NCBI RefSeq assembly: GCF_963662805.1
Contig: NZ_OY759869.1
Location: 364,001-428,000, forward strand
From: an uncultured Cohaesibacter sp.
Lineage (GTDB): Bacteria > Pseudomonadota > Alphaproteobacteria > Rhizobiales > Cohaesibacteraceae
Length of the DNA: 64,000 nt
Direction: 5' to 3'
The notes under the pieces were generated by a model. It made no database searches. It had not been told where the DNA came from and saw only the letters and a program-made list of their open reading frames with translations. Made by a program: the position numbers and the translations under genes. Shown here piece by piece: positions 1-7,923 of this stretch (positions within the stretch are counted from its first letter, which is position 1; every line of letters begins with the position of its first letter).

Positions 1-748
1 TCGGCCCCAGCTTGCGCCGCGCGGCAACGAGGGCCTTCGTGGCGCTGTCAAAATCTCTGGTTGCAACTATCGCCAATTCGGACCAGTCCGGCTTTGGCTG
101 CAGTGCCAGAATCACTTTGCTGACGATCCCGAGGCTGCCTTCCGACCCGATGAAAAGCTGTTTGAGATCAAATCCGGCATTGTTCTTGAGCATCGGTGAG
201 AGCTCATCGAGAATGGAGCCGTCGGCCAGCACCACTTCGAGCCCAAGCACCGATTGGCGCGTCATACCATAGCGCAAGACACGCGTGCCCCCGGCATTGG
301 TGGCAACGGTTCCGCCGATGGTGCAGCTGCCTCGGGCGCCGAAGTCGACCGGGCACAGAAGGCCGTTTTCTCCAGCGGCCTTTTGCAACGCTTCGAGCGG
401 CACGCCCGACTGCACTGTGGCTGTCATGGCAACCGGATCGATGGAGAGGATCTTGTTCATTCTTTCGAGCGACAGGGCCACGGATCCGGGTGAGGGGATC
501 GCTCCGCCACAAAGACCCGTGAGGCCACCCTGCACGGTGATGCCGACGGAATGCTCAGCACAGAGCTTGACCGCGTCGGCCAGTTCGTCTGTTGTTTGAG
601 GGCGTAGTACGGCAAGCGGCTTTGCGCCCGCCATCACGCTGGCATCGCCATGATTGCGTGATGGCACATCATCACCGAACAGAAACCCTGACGTTCCGAG
701 CAGCGCGGCAAGCGCCGATTGGAGCCGCTGAGGTAATGTGTTGCACAT
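1..748 (-). CDS. FAD-binding oxidoreductase (GlcD/lactate dehydrogenase type), partial
   Basis: This is the N-terminal 249 residues of a flavin-dependent 2-hydroxyacid dehydrogenase/oxidase; the rest lies beyond the left edge. The reading frame stays open from the ATG at 748 to the edge. It shows the FAD_binding_4 (PP-loop) fold pattern: a segment reading VLRPQTTDELADAV, the glycine-rich GGLTGLCGGA and the TIGGTVATNAGGTRVLRYG stretch that contacts FAD in this family, followed by FIGSEGSLGIV. Family members oxidise glycolate, D-lactate, D-2-hydroxyglutarate or similar acids and pass electrons to a carrier. It lies 38 bp downstream of the ureohydrolase and on the same strand, so it is probably the last known gene of that operon. 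It may oxidise an acid released by the upstream hydrolases, but the substrate cannot be read from the sequence. Confidence 0.85.
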   Translation of the reverse strand, partial: MCNTLPQRLQSALAALLGTSGFLFGDDVPSRNHGDASVMAGAKPLAVLRPQTTDELADAVKLCAEHSVGITVQGGLTGLCGGAIPSPGSVALSLERMNKILSIDPVAMTATVQSGVPLEALQKAAGENGLLCPVDFGARGSCTIGGTVATNAGGTRVLRYGMTRQSVLGLEVVLADGSILDELSPMLKNNAGFDLKQLFIGSEGSLGIVSKVILALQPKPDWSELAIVATRDFDSATKALVAARRKLGP

Positions 749-786
749 GCGCTTTCTTTCAGATCCGCACCTATCCGTCCCTGCAC

Positions 787-1836
787 TCATCCATTGATCG
801 ACGGGCTGAAGACCATCAGGCTGAGAATCTCGAACAGAACTTGCGCACCGACCTGGGCAGTATTGGTGTTGGCATCATATTGAGGCGCCACTTCCACCAC
901 ATCACCGCCAACGAGGTTGATGCCTTTGAGGCCCCTGAGCAGCTCGAGTGCTTCCCGAGTGGTCAGTCCGCCGATTTCCGGTGTGCCGGTGCCCGGCGCA
1001 AAGGACGGGTCAAGGCTGTCGATATCAAACGAGAGATAAGTCGGGCCGTCGCCAACAACCTCGAGCGCCTTGGCGATAACGGCAGGAATGCCCATGGACG
1101 AGATCTCCTCGGCGTGGATAACGGTCATGCCGGATTCATAGCTGAATTCCCAGAGATATTCGGACGCGCCGCGAATGCCGATCTGGATGGTCCGCTCCGG
1201 ATCAAGTACGCCATCAAGCACTGCATTGCGGAAGGGGCCACCATGATGGAATTTGGACTGATCGAAGGGGCCACCGGTGTCGCAATGGGCATCAATATGG
1301 ATCATGCCGACGGGTCTGTCCTTGCCCACGGCGCGCAGGATCGGATGGCTGATGGAATGGTCGCCACCAACGGAAAGGGGAGCAACCCCTTGCTCAACGA
1401 CTTTCGAGACGAAGGCCTCGATATTGTCGTGGCTCTGTTCCAGACGGAAGCGACTTTCAAACGGCACATCGCCAATATCGGCGACCCGCAAGTCGTGGAC
1501 GGGCGCGCAATCAAGAACATGATTGTAGGGGCCAATCCGTTCGATATGGCGCAAGGCGCGTGGTCCAAAGCGGGAGCCGGGGCGGTTGGATACTCCAAGA
1601 TCCATCGGTACGCCGAGCATGGCCACCTGCAACTCGCCAAGGTCGAAGGCCTCGCCGGGTTGCAGCGATGGCGCGGAGCAGAAAGTCAGCATCCCGGCAT
1701 AGGGAGCGGTGCGCGTGCCGTTTTTGGCGAAAATCTTGTCGGCCACGCGGGCAAAGCGTGGATTGAACATATCGGATGCCGCTGTGTCGGCGAATTTTTG
1801 ACGCAAGGCGTCCAGCTTGTCAGATGACCAGCTCAT
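787..1836 (-). CDS. Ureohydrolase (agmatinase/guanidino-compound hydrolase family), first copy
   Basis: A 349-residue arginase/agmatinase-family hydrolase that would remove urea from a guanidino substrate. The six expected binuclear metal ligands are visible: H160 in GGDHS, D182, H184 and D186 in HIDAHCD, and D271 and D273 in SFDIDSLDP. The ATG at 1836 is chosen because GGGAGAA sits just before it; an upstream ATG at 1875 would add 13 residues without a good ribosome site. An N-terminal extension of about 65 residues precedes the catalytic fold. It shares an operon with a NitT/TauT ABC transporter and a second ureohydrolase. Bacterial guanidine hydrolases, guanidinobutyrases and guanidinopropionases belong to this family, so guanidine, a guanidino acid or agmatine are all possible. 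Family is certain; substrate is inference. Confidence 0.88.
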   Translation of the reverse strand: MSWSSDKLDALRQKFADTAASDMFNPRFARVADKIFAKNGTRTAPYAGMLTFCSAPSLQPGEAFDLGELQVAMLGVPMDLGVSNRPGSRFGPRALRHIERIGPYNHVLDCAPVHDLRVADIGDVPFESRFRLEQSHDNIEAFVSKVVEQGVAPLSVGGDHSISHPILRAVGKDRPVGMIHIDAHCDTGGPFDQSKFHHGGPFRNAVLDGVLDPERTIQIGIRGASEYLWEFSYESGMTVIHAEEISSMGIPAVIAKALEVVGDGPTYLSFDIDSLDPSFAPGTGTPEIGGLTTREALELLRGLKGINLVGGDVVEVAPQYDANTNTAQVGAQVLFEILSLMVFSPSING

Positions 1837-1887
1837 GGTAATTCTCCCAAAACAAATAGACAGAAGGCAAGCCACCTAGGGTGGGGT

Positions 1888-2670
1888 TCAGACCCCTTCG
1901 CTGGCGCGGACCGCCTCGTAATGCATCAATTCCAGAATTTCCCGCTTGTAGGCCATAAAGTCCGGGGAGGTGAGGGTGCTCATGCCGCGCGGTCGTTCGA
2001 TGTCGATGGACATGGATTTCTTGATCCGGCCCGGGCGGGCAGTCATCACATGCACTTCGTCGCCGAGCAGGATGGCTTCGTCGATATCATGGGTGATGAA
2101 GAGAACCGTCTTGCGGTGCTCTTGCCAGATGTCGAGCAGAAGCTCCTGCATCAATTGCCGTGTCTGGCTGTCGAGCGCGCCGAAGGGTTCGTCCATCAAA
2201 AGGATGCGCGGATTGTTGGCAAGAGCGCGGGCGAGGGCGACGCGCTGGCGCATGCCGCCGGACAGCTCCTTGGGATAGGAATCCGCAAAGCCGGACAATT
2301 GCACCGCTTCGATGAGCCCATCGGCGATATCCCTGCATTCTGCCTTTGGCAGCTTTTTGAGGGTCGGGCCGAACATGATATTCTCACGCACCGAAAGCCA
2401 CGGGTAGAGCGTATAGCTCTGGAACACCATGCCCCGGTCGGCAGAGGGGCCTTCGATCTTTTCATCATCGAGCAGCAATTCGCCTGAGGTCGGCTCTTCG
2501 AGTCCGGCGACCAGACGCAGCAAGGTGGATTTGCCGCATCCCGACGGGCCGACAATCACGGAAAAGGTGTTGTGCGGAACGGTCAGCGAAACATTCTTCA
2601 GGGCGGTGACCGGCGGCTTGTGCTTGGGCTGGAACACCACGCCGACATTGCTAATGGAAAGCAAACTCAT
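1888..2670 (-). CDS. ABC transporter ATP-binding protein, NitT/TauT (SsuB/TauB) type
   Basis: The 260-residue cytoplasmic ATPase of a nitrate/taurine/sulfonate-type importer. Walker A reads GPSGCGKST near residue 42, the Q-loop VFQSYTLYPW, the signature LSGGMRQRVALARAL and Walker B ILLMDEPFGALD, followed by the switch histidine in FITHDIDEA. Length is normal for SsuB/TauB proteins. It sits between its permease (12 bp upstream) and the first ureohydrolase (51 bp downstream), all on the minus strand. This subfamily usually imports small nitrogen- or sulfur-containing molecules, which fits a guanidino compound as cargo. Confidence 0.92.
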   Translation of the reverse strand: MSLLSISNVGVVFQPKHKPPVTALKNVSLTVPHNTFSVIVGPSGCGKSTLLRLVAGLEEPTSGELLLDDEKIEGPSADRGMVFQSYTLYPWLSVRENIMFGPTLKKLPKAECRDIADGLIEAVQLSGFADSYPKELSGGMRQRVALARALANNPRILLMDEPFGALDSQTRQLMQELLLDIWQEHRKTVLFITHDIDEAILLGDEVHVMTARPGRIKKSMSIDIERPRGMSTLTSPDFMAYKREILELMHYEAVRASEGV

Positions 2671-2682
2671 TGGAAATATCCC

Positions 2683-3477
2683 TTAAAAATCAGCAGACCA
2701 AGGCAGCAGGCGCTGGCGTAGCATCTTGAAGATGAAGTCGGTGATGAGGCCAAGAATGCCAATTGTGAAGACACCGAGCAGAATGACGTCGGTAAACAGG
2801 CCGCGCATGGCATTCAGGATCATGTAGCCAAGCCCGCTGTCGGCAGCCACCAGCTCGGCAACCACCAGATAGGTCCAGGCCCAGCCCATGGTGACGCGCA
2901 GGTTATCCATCACGCCGGGCATGCAGGCCGGCAACAGGATCCGCCAGATCACCTGCTTGCGGGTCGCCCCCAGTGTATAGGCGCTGTCGATCAGGTCCTT
3001 GCTGACCCGCGAGGAGACGTCGGAAATCAGGATCAACTGCTGAAAGAAGGTACCAAGGAAGATCACCATGATCTTCTGACCCATGCCGATCCCGATCCAC
3101 AGAATGAGCAACGGGATGAGGGCCGAGACGGGAATGTAGCGCATGAAACCGGTGATCGGCTCAAAGAAGGCCTGAACCGCGCGGAAGGATCCCATCAGGA
3201 TCCCGATGGGCACCGCGAAGATCGAGGCGAGGATGAAGCCGGACAGGATCACCGACAGAGAGGCGCCCATATGTTCGAACAGCGACAGGTTCGAGATGCG
3301 CTTGATGGCCGCCGCGACGACCTGACCGGGCGTCGCCAGAAAATCCCTTGGCGTGAAGCCGCCATAAGTGAGCAGGCACCATAAGCCCAGAATGGTCAGA
3401 ACGGATAGCACGCTAAGCGAAATATAGACGCTGCGTGGAATGTCGACCTTGGGCGACAGTATAGACTTGGTACGCAT
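2683..3477 (-). CDS. ABC transporter permease, NitT/TauT (SsuC/TauC) type
   Basis: A 264-residue inner-membrane permease with about six hydrophobic segments. The BPD_transp_1 coupling motif near residue 165 reads SAYTLGATRKQVIWRILLPA, the EAA-type loop that docks on the ATPase. The ATG at 3477 is preferred because GGAG precedes it by eight bases; an upstream ATG at 3528 would overlap the binding-protein gene and lacks a good site. It is the sole permease gene here, so the channel is probably a homodimer. It lies directly downstream of the substrate-binding gene and 12 bp upstream of the ATPase. Confidence 0.9.
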   Translation of the reverse strand: MRTKSILSPKVDIPRSVYISLSVLSVLTILGLWCLLTYGGFTPRDFLATPGQVVAAAIKRISNLSLFEHMGASLSVILSGFILASIFAVPIGILMGSFRAVQAFFEPITGFMRYIPVSALIPLLILWIGIGMGQKIMVIFLGTFFQQLILISDVSSRVSKDLIDSAYTLGATRKQVIWRILLPACMPGVMDNLRVTMGWAWTYLVVAELVAADSGLGYMILNAMRGLFTDVILLGVFTIGILGLITDFIFKMLRQRLLPWSADF

Positions 3478-3502
3478 GATGCCTGCTCCAGTTTTGTTGT
3501 CG

Positions 3503-4483
3503 TTATTTGCTGATGACGCCGCTGGCAATCATCGAAGCAGGATCGACTTCTGCGGTGAACAGACCGGCTTCCTTGCCGAGTTCCGCAGCTGCCTTGATGG
3601 TTTTCATGATGCCGTCAGCATTGGCCGGGTCCATGAAGCTTTCGTTTTTGGCGCTGTCGTAATAGACGATGCCCGCACGGGTTTCGGCGAAGACTTCAGC
3701 TTCTTCGAGCCAGCCACCAACGCCTTTTGCCATGATCTTGTCGGCGGCTTCCGGGTTGGCCTGCTGCCAGGCAACAGCTTTAGACCATGCACGATAGAGC
3801 GCCTTGAAGTCGTCGCCACGGCTGGCATAGGCTTCTTTCGTGGTCACCATGATGTCGGTGATGAGGCCGGGCGTGGTGCTGCTATCGACCAGAAGTTTGC
3901 CATGCTCGGCCTGCTTGCCACGGGTCAACCAGGGCTCCCAGGTCACAGCTGCATCAACCTGACCGGCAACGAAGGCTGCGCCAGCATCGCCTGCGGTCAT
4001 GTTAAGGCTTTCGACGTCCGAGACTTTGAGGCCGGCATCCTTGAGCAGAGCACCAAGGAAGAACTGCGAAACAGAGCCTTCGGTATAGGCGACCTTCTTG
4101 CCTTTGAGATCGGCAACCGAGGCGATGTCCTTGTTGGCCACAATGCCGTCGCCGCCGCTGCTGTCATCAACGGCAAACAGATAGGTCAGCGGATGGGCTT
4201 CGGTGGTGAAGCCGAGCACGGTGTCTACGGTGGTCGCCGCAACGTCGATGCGGCCAGCAGACAGGGCAGGCATACGGGTCTTCACGTCTTCCATTTTGAC
4301 CAGATCGACGTCAAGGCCTTCTTCCTTGAAGAACCCTTCTTCCAGAGCGATGTAGAGCGGGCCATAGCCAACCCAGGTCGAGAAGCCGATTTTGAGTTCA
4401 GCTGCGAATGCGGAGCTGAAAGAGGTTGCTGACATGAACACTGCCGCAGCAGCGACACAGAGTTTGCTTGAAAGCTTTTTCAT
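3503..4483 (-). CDS. Periplasmic substrate-binding protein, NitT/TauT type
   Basis: A 326-residue binding protein. A signal peptide covers about residues 1-27 (lysine-rich start, hydrophobic core, cleavage near SAFAAEL). The mature start KIGFSTWVGYGPLYIALEEG is the NMT1/SsuA-like opening of this family, and later parts include AAVTWEPWLTRG, typical of the second lobe. It delivers the cargo to the neighbouring permease and ATPase. With a ureohydrolase gene on each side of the transporter, the ligand is probably a guanidino compound. That is inference, since this fold also binds nitrate, taurine, thiamine precursors and sulfonates. Confidence 0.88.
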   Translation of the reverse strand: MKKLSSKLCVAAAAVFMSATSFSSAFAAELKIGFSTWVGYGPLYIALEEGFFKEEGLDVDLVKMEDVKTRMPALSAGRIDVAATTVDTVLGFTTEAHPLTYLFAVDDSSGGDGIVANKDIASVADLKGKKVAYTEGSVSQFFLGALLKDAGLKVSDVESLNMTAGDAGAAFVAGQVDAAVTWEPWLTRGKQAEHGKLLVDSSTTPGLITDIMVTTKEAYASRGDDFKALYRAWSKAVAWQQANPEAADKIMAKGVGGWLEEAEVFAETRAGIVYYDSAKNESFMDPANADGIMKTIKAAAELGKEAGLFTAEVDPASMIASGVISK

Positions 4484-4534
4484 TGAGTAACCTTCTGGAT
4501 GGTGTTGAGTTAGGTGATTGTTATTGTTCAGATT

Positions 4535-5542
4535 TTATTTTCTTTTGATTGCAGGGGATTGTGTGAGGACACACAGAAGCTCATACATGATGTTGGCGCC
4601 GACCCAGGCCGTGCCACCCGTATTGTCAAAGGGAGGGGAGACCTCGACGAGATCTGCTCCGATCAGATTGAGACCATCAAGCAGTCGCACCATGCGCTGC
4701 GCTTCACGGGTGGTGAAGCCGCCGATTTCCGGCGTGCCCGTGCCCGGAGCAAAGGCGGGATCGATGGAATCGATGTCAAAGCTGACATAGGTGGGCTTGT
4801 CGCCGACAATTGCGTGTGCCTCGGCCATCACGTCCTTGATGCCGCGCTCTTCGACTTCCTCGATGCGGATAATGCGAACACCCTGCTCGAGGCCCCAGAC
4901 GATGTCGTCATCGTTGTACATCGCGCCACGAATACCGATCTGAACGGTGCGTTTGGGATCGAGATAGCCGTCTTCGATGGCACGGCGGAACGGGGTACCA
5001 TGGGTATATTTGAACCCGCCGAAATAATTGTCGAAAAGATCGGTGTGGGCATCGAAATGGATCATGCCGACCGGTGCATCGGCGGCAATGGCCCTCAGCA
5101 CAGGATAGGAGATCAGATGGTCACCGCCTGCCGTCATCGGCACGATACTCTTCTCTTTCATGATTTTGTAGAAAGCCGTGATGCGGTCAAGGCTGTCTGC
5201 CATATCGGCAGGGTTGACCGGCGCGTCGCCCAGATCGGCGATGTTGCAGGCTTCATAGGGATTGATGCCGGAGGCGGGGTTGATCCAGCGGATCATCGTC
5301 GACAGGTCCCGAAGCTGGCGTGGGCCATGGCGAGCACCGGGGCGGTTGGTGGTTCCTCCATCCCATGGAACGCCGACGATACCGATTTGGGTCTGTTCGA
5401 TTGCGTCGTCTTCCCATGTCAGGTGCGGCAGGCGCATGAAGGTGACCGGCCCGGCAAAACGGGGCATGTCCATTCCGGAGATTGGCGTGAAGGAAGGCTG
5501 GCCTTCGTTTGATTTCGGTTGCTTGACGTCGTTCTGTGACAC
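4535..5542 (-). CDS. Ureohydrolase resembling guanidinobutyrase/guanidinopropionase, second copy
   Basis: A 335-residue arginase-family enzyme with a complete binuclear metal site: H142 (AGGDHL), D164, H166 and D168 (HFDAHTD), D256 and D258 (SFDIDSIDP). The N-terminal part (RFAGPVTFMRLP, then GVPWDGGTTNRPGARHGP) matches the style of the GbuA/GpuA guanidino-acid hydrolases rather than classical agmatinase. It is the promoter-proximal gene of the minus-strand operon, 51 bp ahead of the binding protein and divergent from a LysR regulator. It differs clearly from the copy at 787-1836, so the two probably act on different guanidino substrates or on consecutive intermediates. Expected products are urea plus an amine or amino acid. 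Confidence 0.88.
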   Translation of the reverse strand: MSQNDVKQPKSNEGQPSFTPISGMDMPRFAGPVTFMRLPHLTWEDDAIEQTQIGIVGVPWDGGTTNRPGARHGPRQLRDLSTMIRWINPASGINPYEACNIADLGDAPVNPADMADSLDRITAFYKIMKEKSIVPMTAGGDHLISYPVLRAIAADAPVGMIHFDAHTDLFDNYFGGFKYTHGTPFRRAIEDGYLDPKRTVQIGIRGAMYNDDDIVWGLEQGVRIIRIEEVEERGIKDVMAEAHAIVGDKPTYVSFDIDSIDPAFAPGTGTPEIGGFTTREAQRMVRLLDGLNLIGADLVEVSPPFDNTGGTAWVGANIMYELLCVLTQSPAIKRK

Positions 5543-5647
5543 GCTCTGGCTCCATTCTTATGCTTTTGTTGAATGGATGTTGCCACATTGTAGAACGTCC
5601 GATAATATCAAAGTACAAAACTAAACGTCCAGAAAAGCAAACCTATC
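5543..5647. promoter_or_regulatory. Divergent promoter region between ureohydrolase operon and LysR gene
   Basis: This 105-base divergent spacer must carry both promoters. It holds a direct repeat AACGTCC (about 5595-5601 and 5625-5631), 30 bases apart, around an AT-rich core. That is compatible with binding by the adjacent LysR protein, though the classic T-N11-A core is not obvious. No structure resembling a guanidine riboswitch was recognised. Confidence 0.4.
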
Positions 5648-6568
5648 GTGGTCTCTTCCGTCCCGCCGATCAGCAGTGCAGATCTCAAACAATTGCGCAT
5701 TTTCAAGTCGGTCGTTGAGCATAACGGCTTCAGCGCCGCGCAGGACGAACTCGGGCTTTCTCGCTCGACGATCAGCGCGCAAATGTCGGCGCTGGAGACC
5801 CGACTGGGTTTTAAGCTCTGCAATAGGGGGCGTTCCGGTTTTACACTCACCGAACAGGGCCAGCACATTTTTGAGGAGGCAATCAAGTGTTTTGCAGCGC
5901 TTGACAATTTCAGCTCGGAAATTGGCGCAATGCGGGGCCGCCTGACGGGAGAACTGCATGTGGGCGTGCTTGACGCCTGCATCGAAAATCCCGCCTGCGC
6001 CCTGCACGAGGCGATTGCCATTTTCAACAAGCGTGCACCGGATGTACATCTGTACATCACGCTGATCACACCCAATCAGACCGCCAATGCATTCCTCAAG
6101 CGGCAGGTGGATATCGCGATCGTTTCCAACCAGCCGATCAATGCTCCGGTGCAGCTGGAGCAGATCTTCAAGGAACAACAATATCTCTATTGCGGCAAAG
6201 GGCACCCGTTGTTTGACGCACCGGTCGAGAAGCTGACACTGGAGAATATTTCCCAGCAACCCTATGTCCGGCGCGGCTATACCAACTCTTCGGCGGTCAC
6301 GGCTCTGTTCAACCAGCCACCGGCAGCCACCTCAAGTTCTATGGAATGCAACACCCATCTGGTTCTGAGTGGGCGCTATATTTCCTTCTTGCCCAGCCAT
6401 TATGCCAGGCAGTGGGTGGAAGAGGGTAGAATGCGTGCTCTACGGCCTGATCTGATCAATTTTACGGTCGGCTTTTGCGTGGCACATTTCCAGCCAAGCG
6501 CCTTGTCGCCTCTGGCACTCGCCTTCCGAGAGAGTCTCATGGAAGCACAGAGCAACCACAAATCCTGA
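5648..6568 (+). CDS. LysR-family transcriptional regulator
   Basis: A 306-residue LysR regulator starting at a GTG. The N-terminal winged helix-turn-helix reads LRIFKSVVEHNGFSAAQDELGLSRSTISAQMSALE in pattern (residues about 15-50), followed by the linker helix and a two-lobed effector domain. It is transcribed divergently from the ureohydrolase/ABC operon 105 bases away, the usual layout for a regulator of its neighbour. The likely effector is a guanidino compound or its product. Start choice is uncertain because no strong ribosome site is visible. Confidence 0.88.
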   Translation: MVSSVPPISSADLKQLRIFKSVVEHNGFSAAQDELGLSRSTISAQMSALETRLGFKLCNRGRSGFTLTEQGQHIFEEAIKCFAALDNFSSEIGAMRGRLTGELHVGVLDACIENPACALHEAIAIFNKRAPDVHLYITLITPNQTANAFLKRQVDIAIVSNQPINAPVQLEQIFKEQQYLYCGKGHPLFDAPVEKLTLENISQQPYVRRGYTNSSAVTALFNQPPAATSSSMECNTHLVLSGRYISFLPSHYARQWVEEGRMRALRPDLINFTVGFCVAHFQPSALSPLALAFRESLMEAQSNHKS

Positions 6569-7223
6569 GTTGGAAGACCAGAAGGGTTGTCTATAGGGGC
6601 GTAGGTCATTCTGTTTGGCTGGAGGTTTGCCTCTGTCTGTCATCAAATGCTTTGAGACAAACGGGAGCTCGCGCTCTGAACAGCTGCAGCTCAATTGCTC
6701 ATTCTTTGGGCCGTCTCTTCAAGTTAGTCTCGTTCGTTTGAGCCCTGCAATTCTGCAGCGCACAAGGCAGCTCCGAGCCCTTGGCGGGCTTTCAATCGGA
6801 GTGTCGGAAGCGGTTTGCTCTTTCCGATCTGGATCGGTTCCACGCACTCCAGGAATTGGCACCAGTGTGAGGACTTCACTATCGGCGACTTTGCAAATCA
6901 ACCTATGTGGACCGAGTAGGTGTCAATGGTGAACATATGTGTGTGCTTGCACGTAGTGTCTTTGATGCCTCTGGTTCGTATCAGGGCTGTTGTTACGCAT
7001 CGCGATCACGCGGATTAGGCCTCGAGATTTCAGTCTTAATTCGTTCCCGTTTAGCAGATGAAACTTTTTCATTTTCTTCGTGAAGAAGATGGCATGGATG
7101 TGGGTTTGAAGCGTTGAAATGACGACACCATTTAATTGTTAGATACCCATTCTGAAGCTGGCCCTGCACAGTCTGTGCGCCGCTAGAATTGCAAGAAGAT
7201 AAAAAGATTGAAGGAGACGCATT
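6569..7223. other. Intergenic region without a recognisable gene
   Basis: About 655 bases between the LysR gene and the FMN reductase. Short open frames exist (for example 6615-6932), but none has family-like composition, a convincing ribosome site or conserved motifs. The last 100 bases are AT-rich and end in a good ribosome site (GAAGGAGAC) for the downstream gene, so they probably carry its promoter. No repeat, tRNA or IS sequence was recognised. Confidence 0.5.
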
Positions 7224-7787
7224 ATGTCCAAGTCGTTTGAAATTGCAGTGATCGTCGGGAGTCTTAGAAAAGAGTCGATCAATCGAAAGGTTGCCAATGC
7301 GTTGACCGAGCTTGCTCCCGATAGCTTGTCCTTCCGAGAGGTGGAAATAGGTAGTCTGCCATTCTATAACCCCGATCTTGATGGGGACGACGCTCCTAAA
7401 GAATGGTCTGAATTTCGCGAGTGTATGAAATCTGTCGATGGCGTTCTGTTCGTTACTCCGGAATATAACCGGTCTGTCCCTGCTGCATTGAAAAACGCGC
7501 TTGATGTTGGCTCGCGGCCCGCTGGGGAGAGCGTTTGGGACGGCAAGCCGGCGGGTGTCGTTTCTGGTTCACTTGGTGGGATTGGTGGGTTTGGTGCCAA
7601 CCATCATTTGCGCCAATCGCTGGTTTTCCTGAATATGCCCGCAATGCAACAGCCAGAAGCCTATATTGGCAGCTTTGGAGACCTGTTTGATGAGCAGGGT
7701 GTTCTGACCAATGACGGAACGCGAGACTTTCTCAAAAAATTTGCTTCCGCTTTTGCCGATTGGGTGGCTTTGCACGCGAAAGGCTGA
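7224..7787 (+). CDS. NADPH-dependent FMN reductase (flavodoxin-like fold)
   Basis: A 187-residue flavoprotein of the NADPH-dependent FMN/quinone reductase family (ChrR/ArsH-like fold). The start IAVIVGSLRKESINRKVA is the flavin phosphate-binding loop, and LFVTPEYNRSVPAALKNALD is the second conserved segment. Length is typical. GGAGAC before the ATG gives a clear start. It is monocistronic, with a strong terminator just after the stop. Proteins of this family reduce quinones, azo dyes or metal ions and protect against oxidative stress; the exact role here is unknown. Confidence 0.9.
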   Translation: MSKSFEIAVIVGSLRKESINRKVANALTELAPDSLSFREVEIGSLPFYNPDLDGDDAPKEWSEFRECMKSVDGVLFVTPEYNRSVPAALKNALDVGSRPAGESVWDGKPAGVVSGSLGGIGGFGANHHLRQSLVFLNMPAMQQPEAYIGSFGDLFDEQGVLTNDGTRDFLKKFASAFADWVALHAKG

Positions 7788-7815
7788 TTGCTGTCTCACC
7801 ACGAATACGGCGTTC

Positions 7816-7850
7816 AAAAAAGGGCGGATGCGAAGTATCCGCCCTTTTTG
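7816..7850 (+). terminator. Rho-independent terminator after FMN reductase
   Basis: Perfect stem GGGCGGAT / ATCCGCCC with a seven-base loop, preceded by A6 and followed by T5. The A and T tracts make it potentially bidirectional, but the converging gene at 7924 ends too far away to need it. Confidence 0.9.
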
Positions 7851-7923
7851 TAGAGACCTTGGAGGCTGAAGGCTGCGGTCTGGTTTGTTCAACAAGACCC
7901 AGGTGCTGCTTGGAAGTCAGAAT

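Noticed and set aside
5543..5647. Guanidine riboswitch upstream of the ureohydrolase operon
   Set aside because: The spacer is short and shows no ykkC-type conserved hairpins. A LysR gene across the promoter explains regulation better.
6615..6932. Open frame of 105 codons
   Set aside because: No ribosome site, no motif and unlike neighbouring proteins in composition; likely chance.
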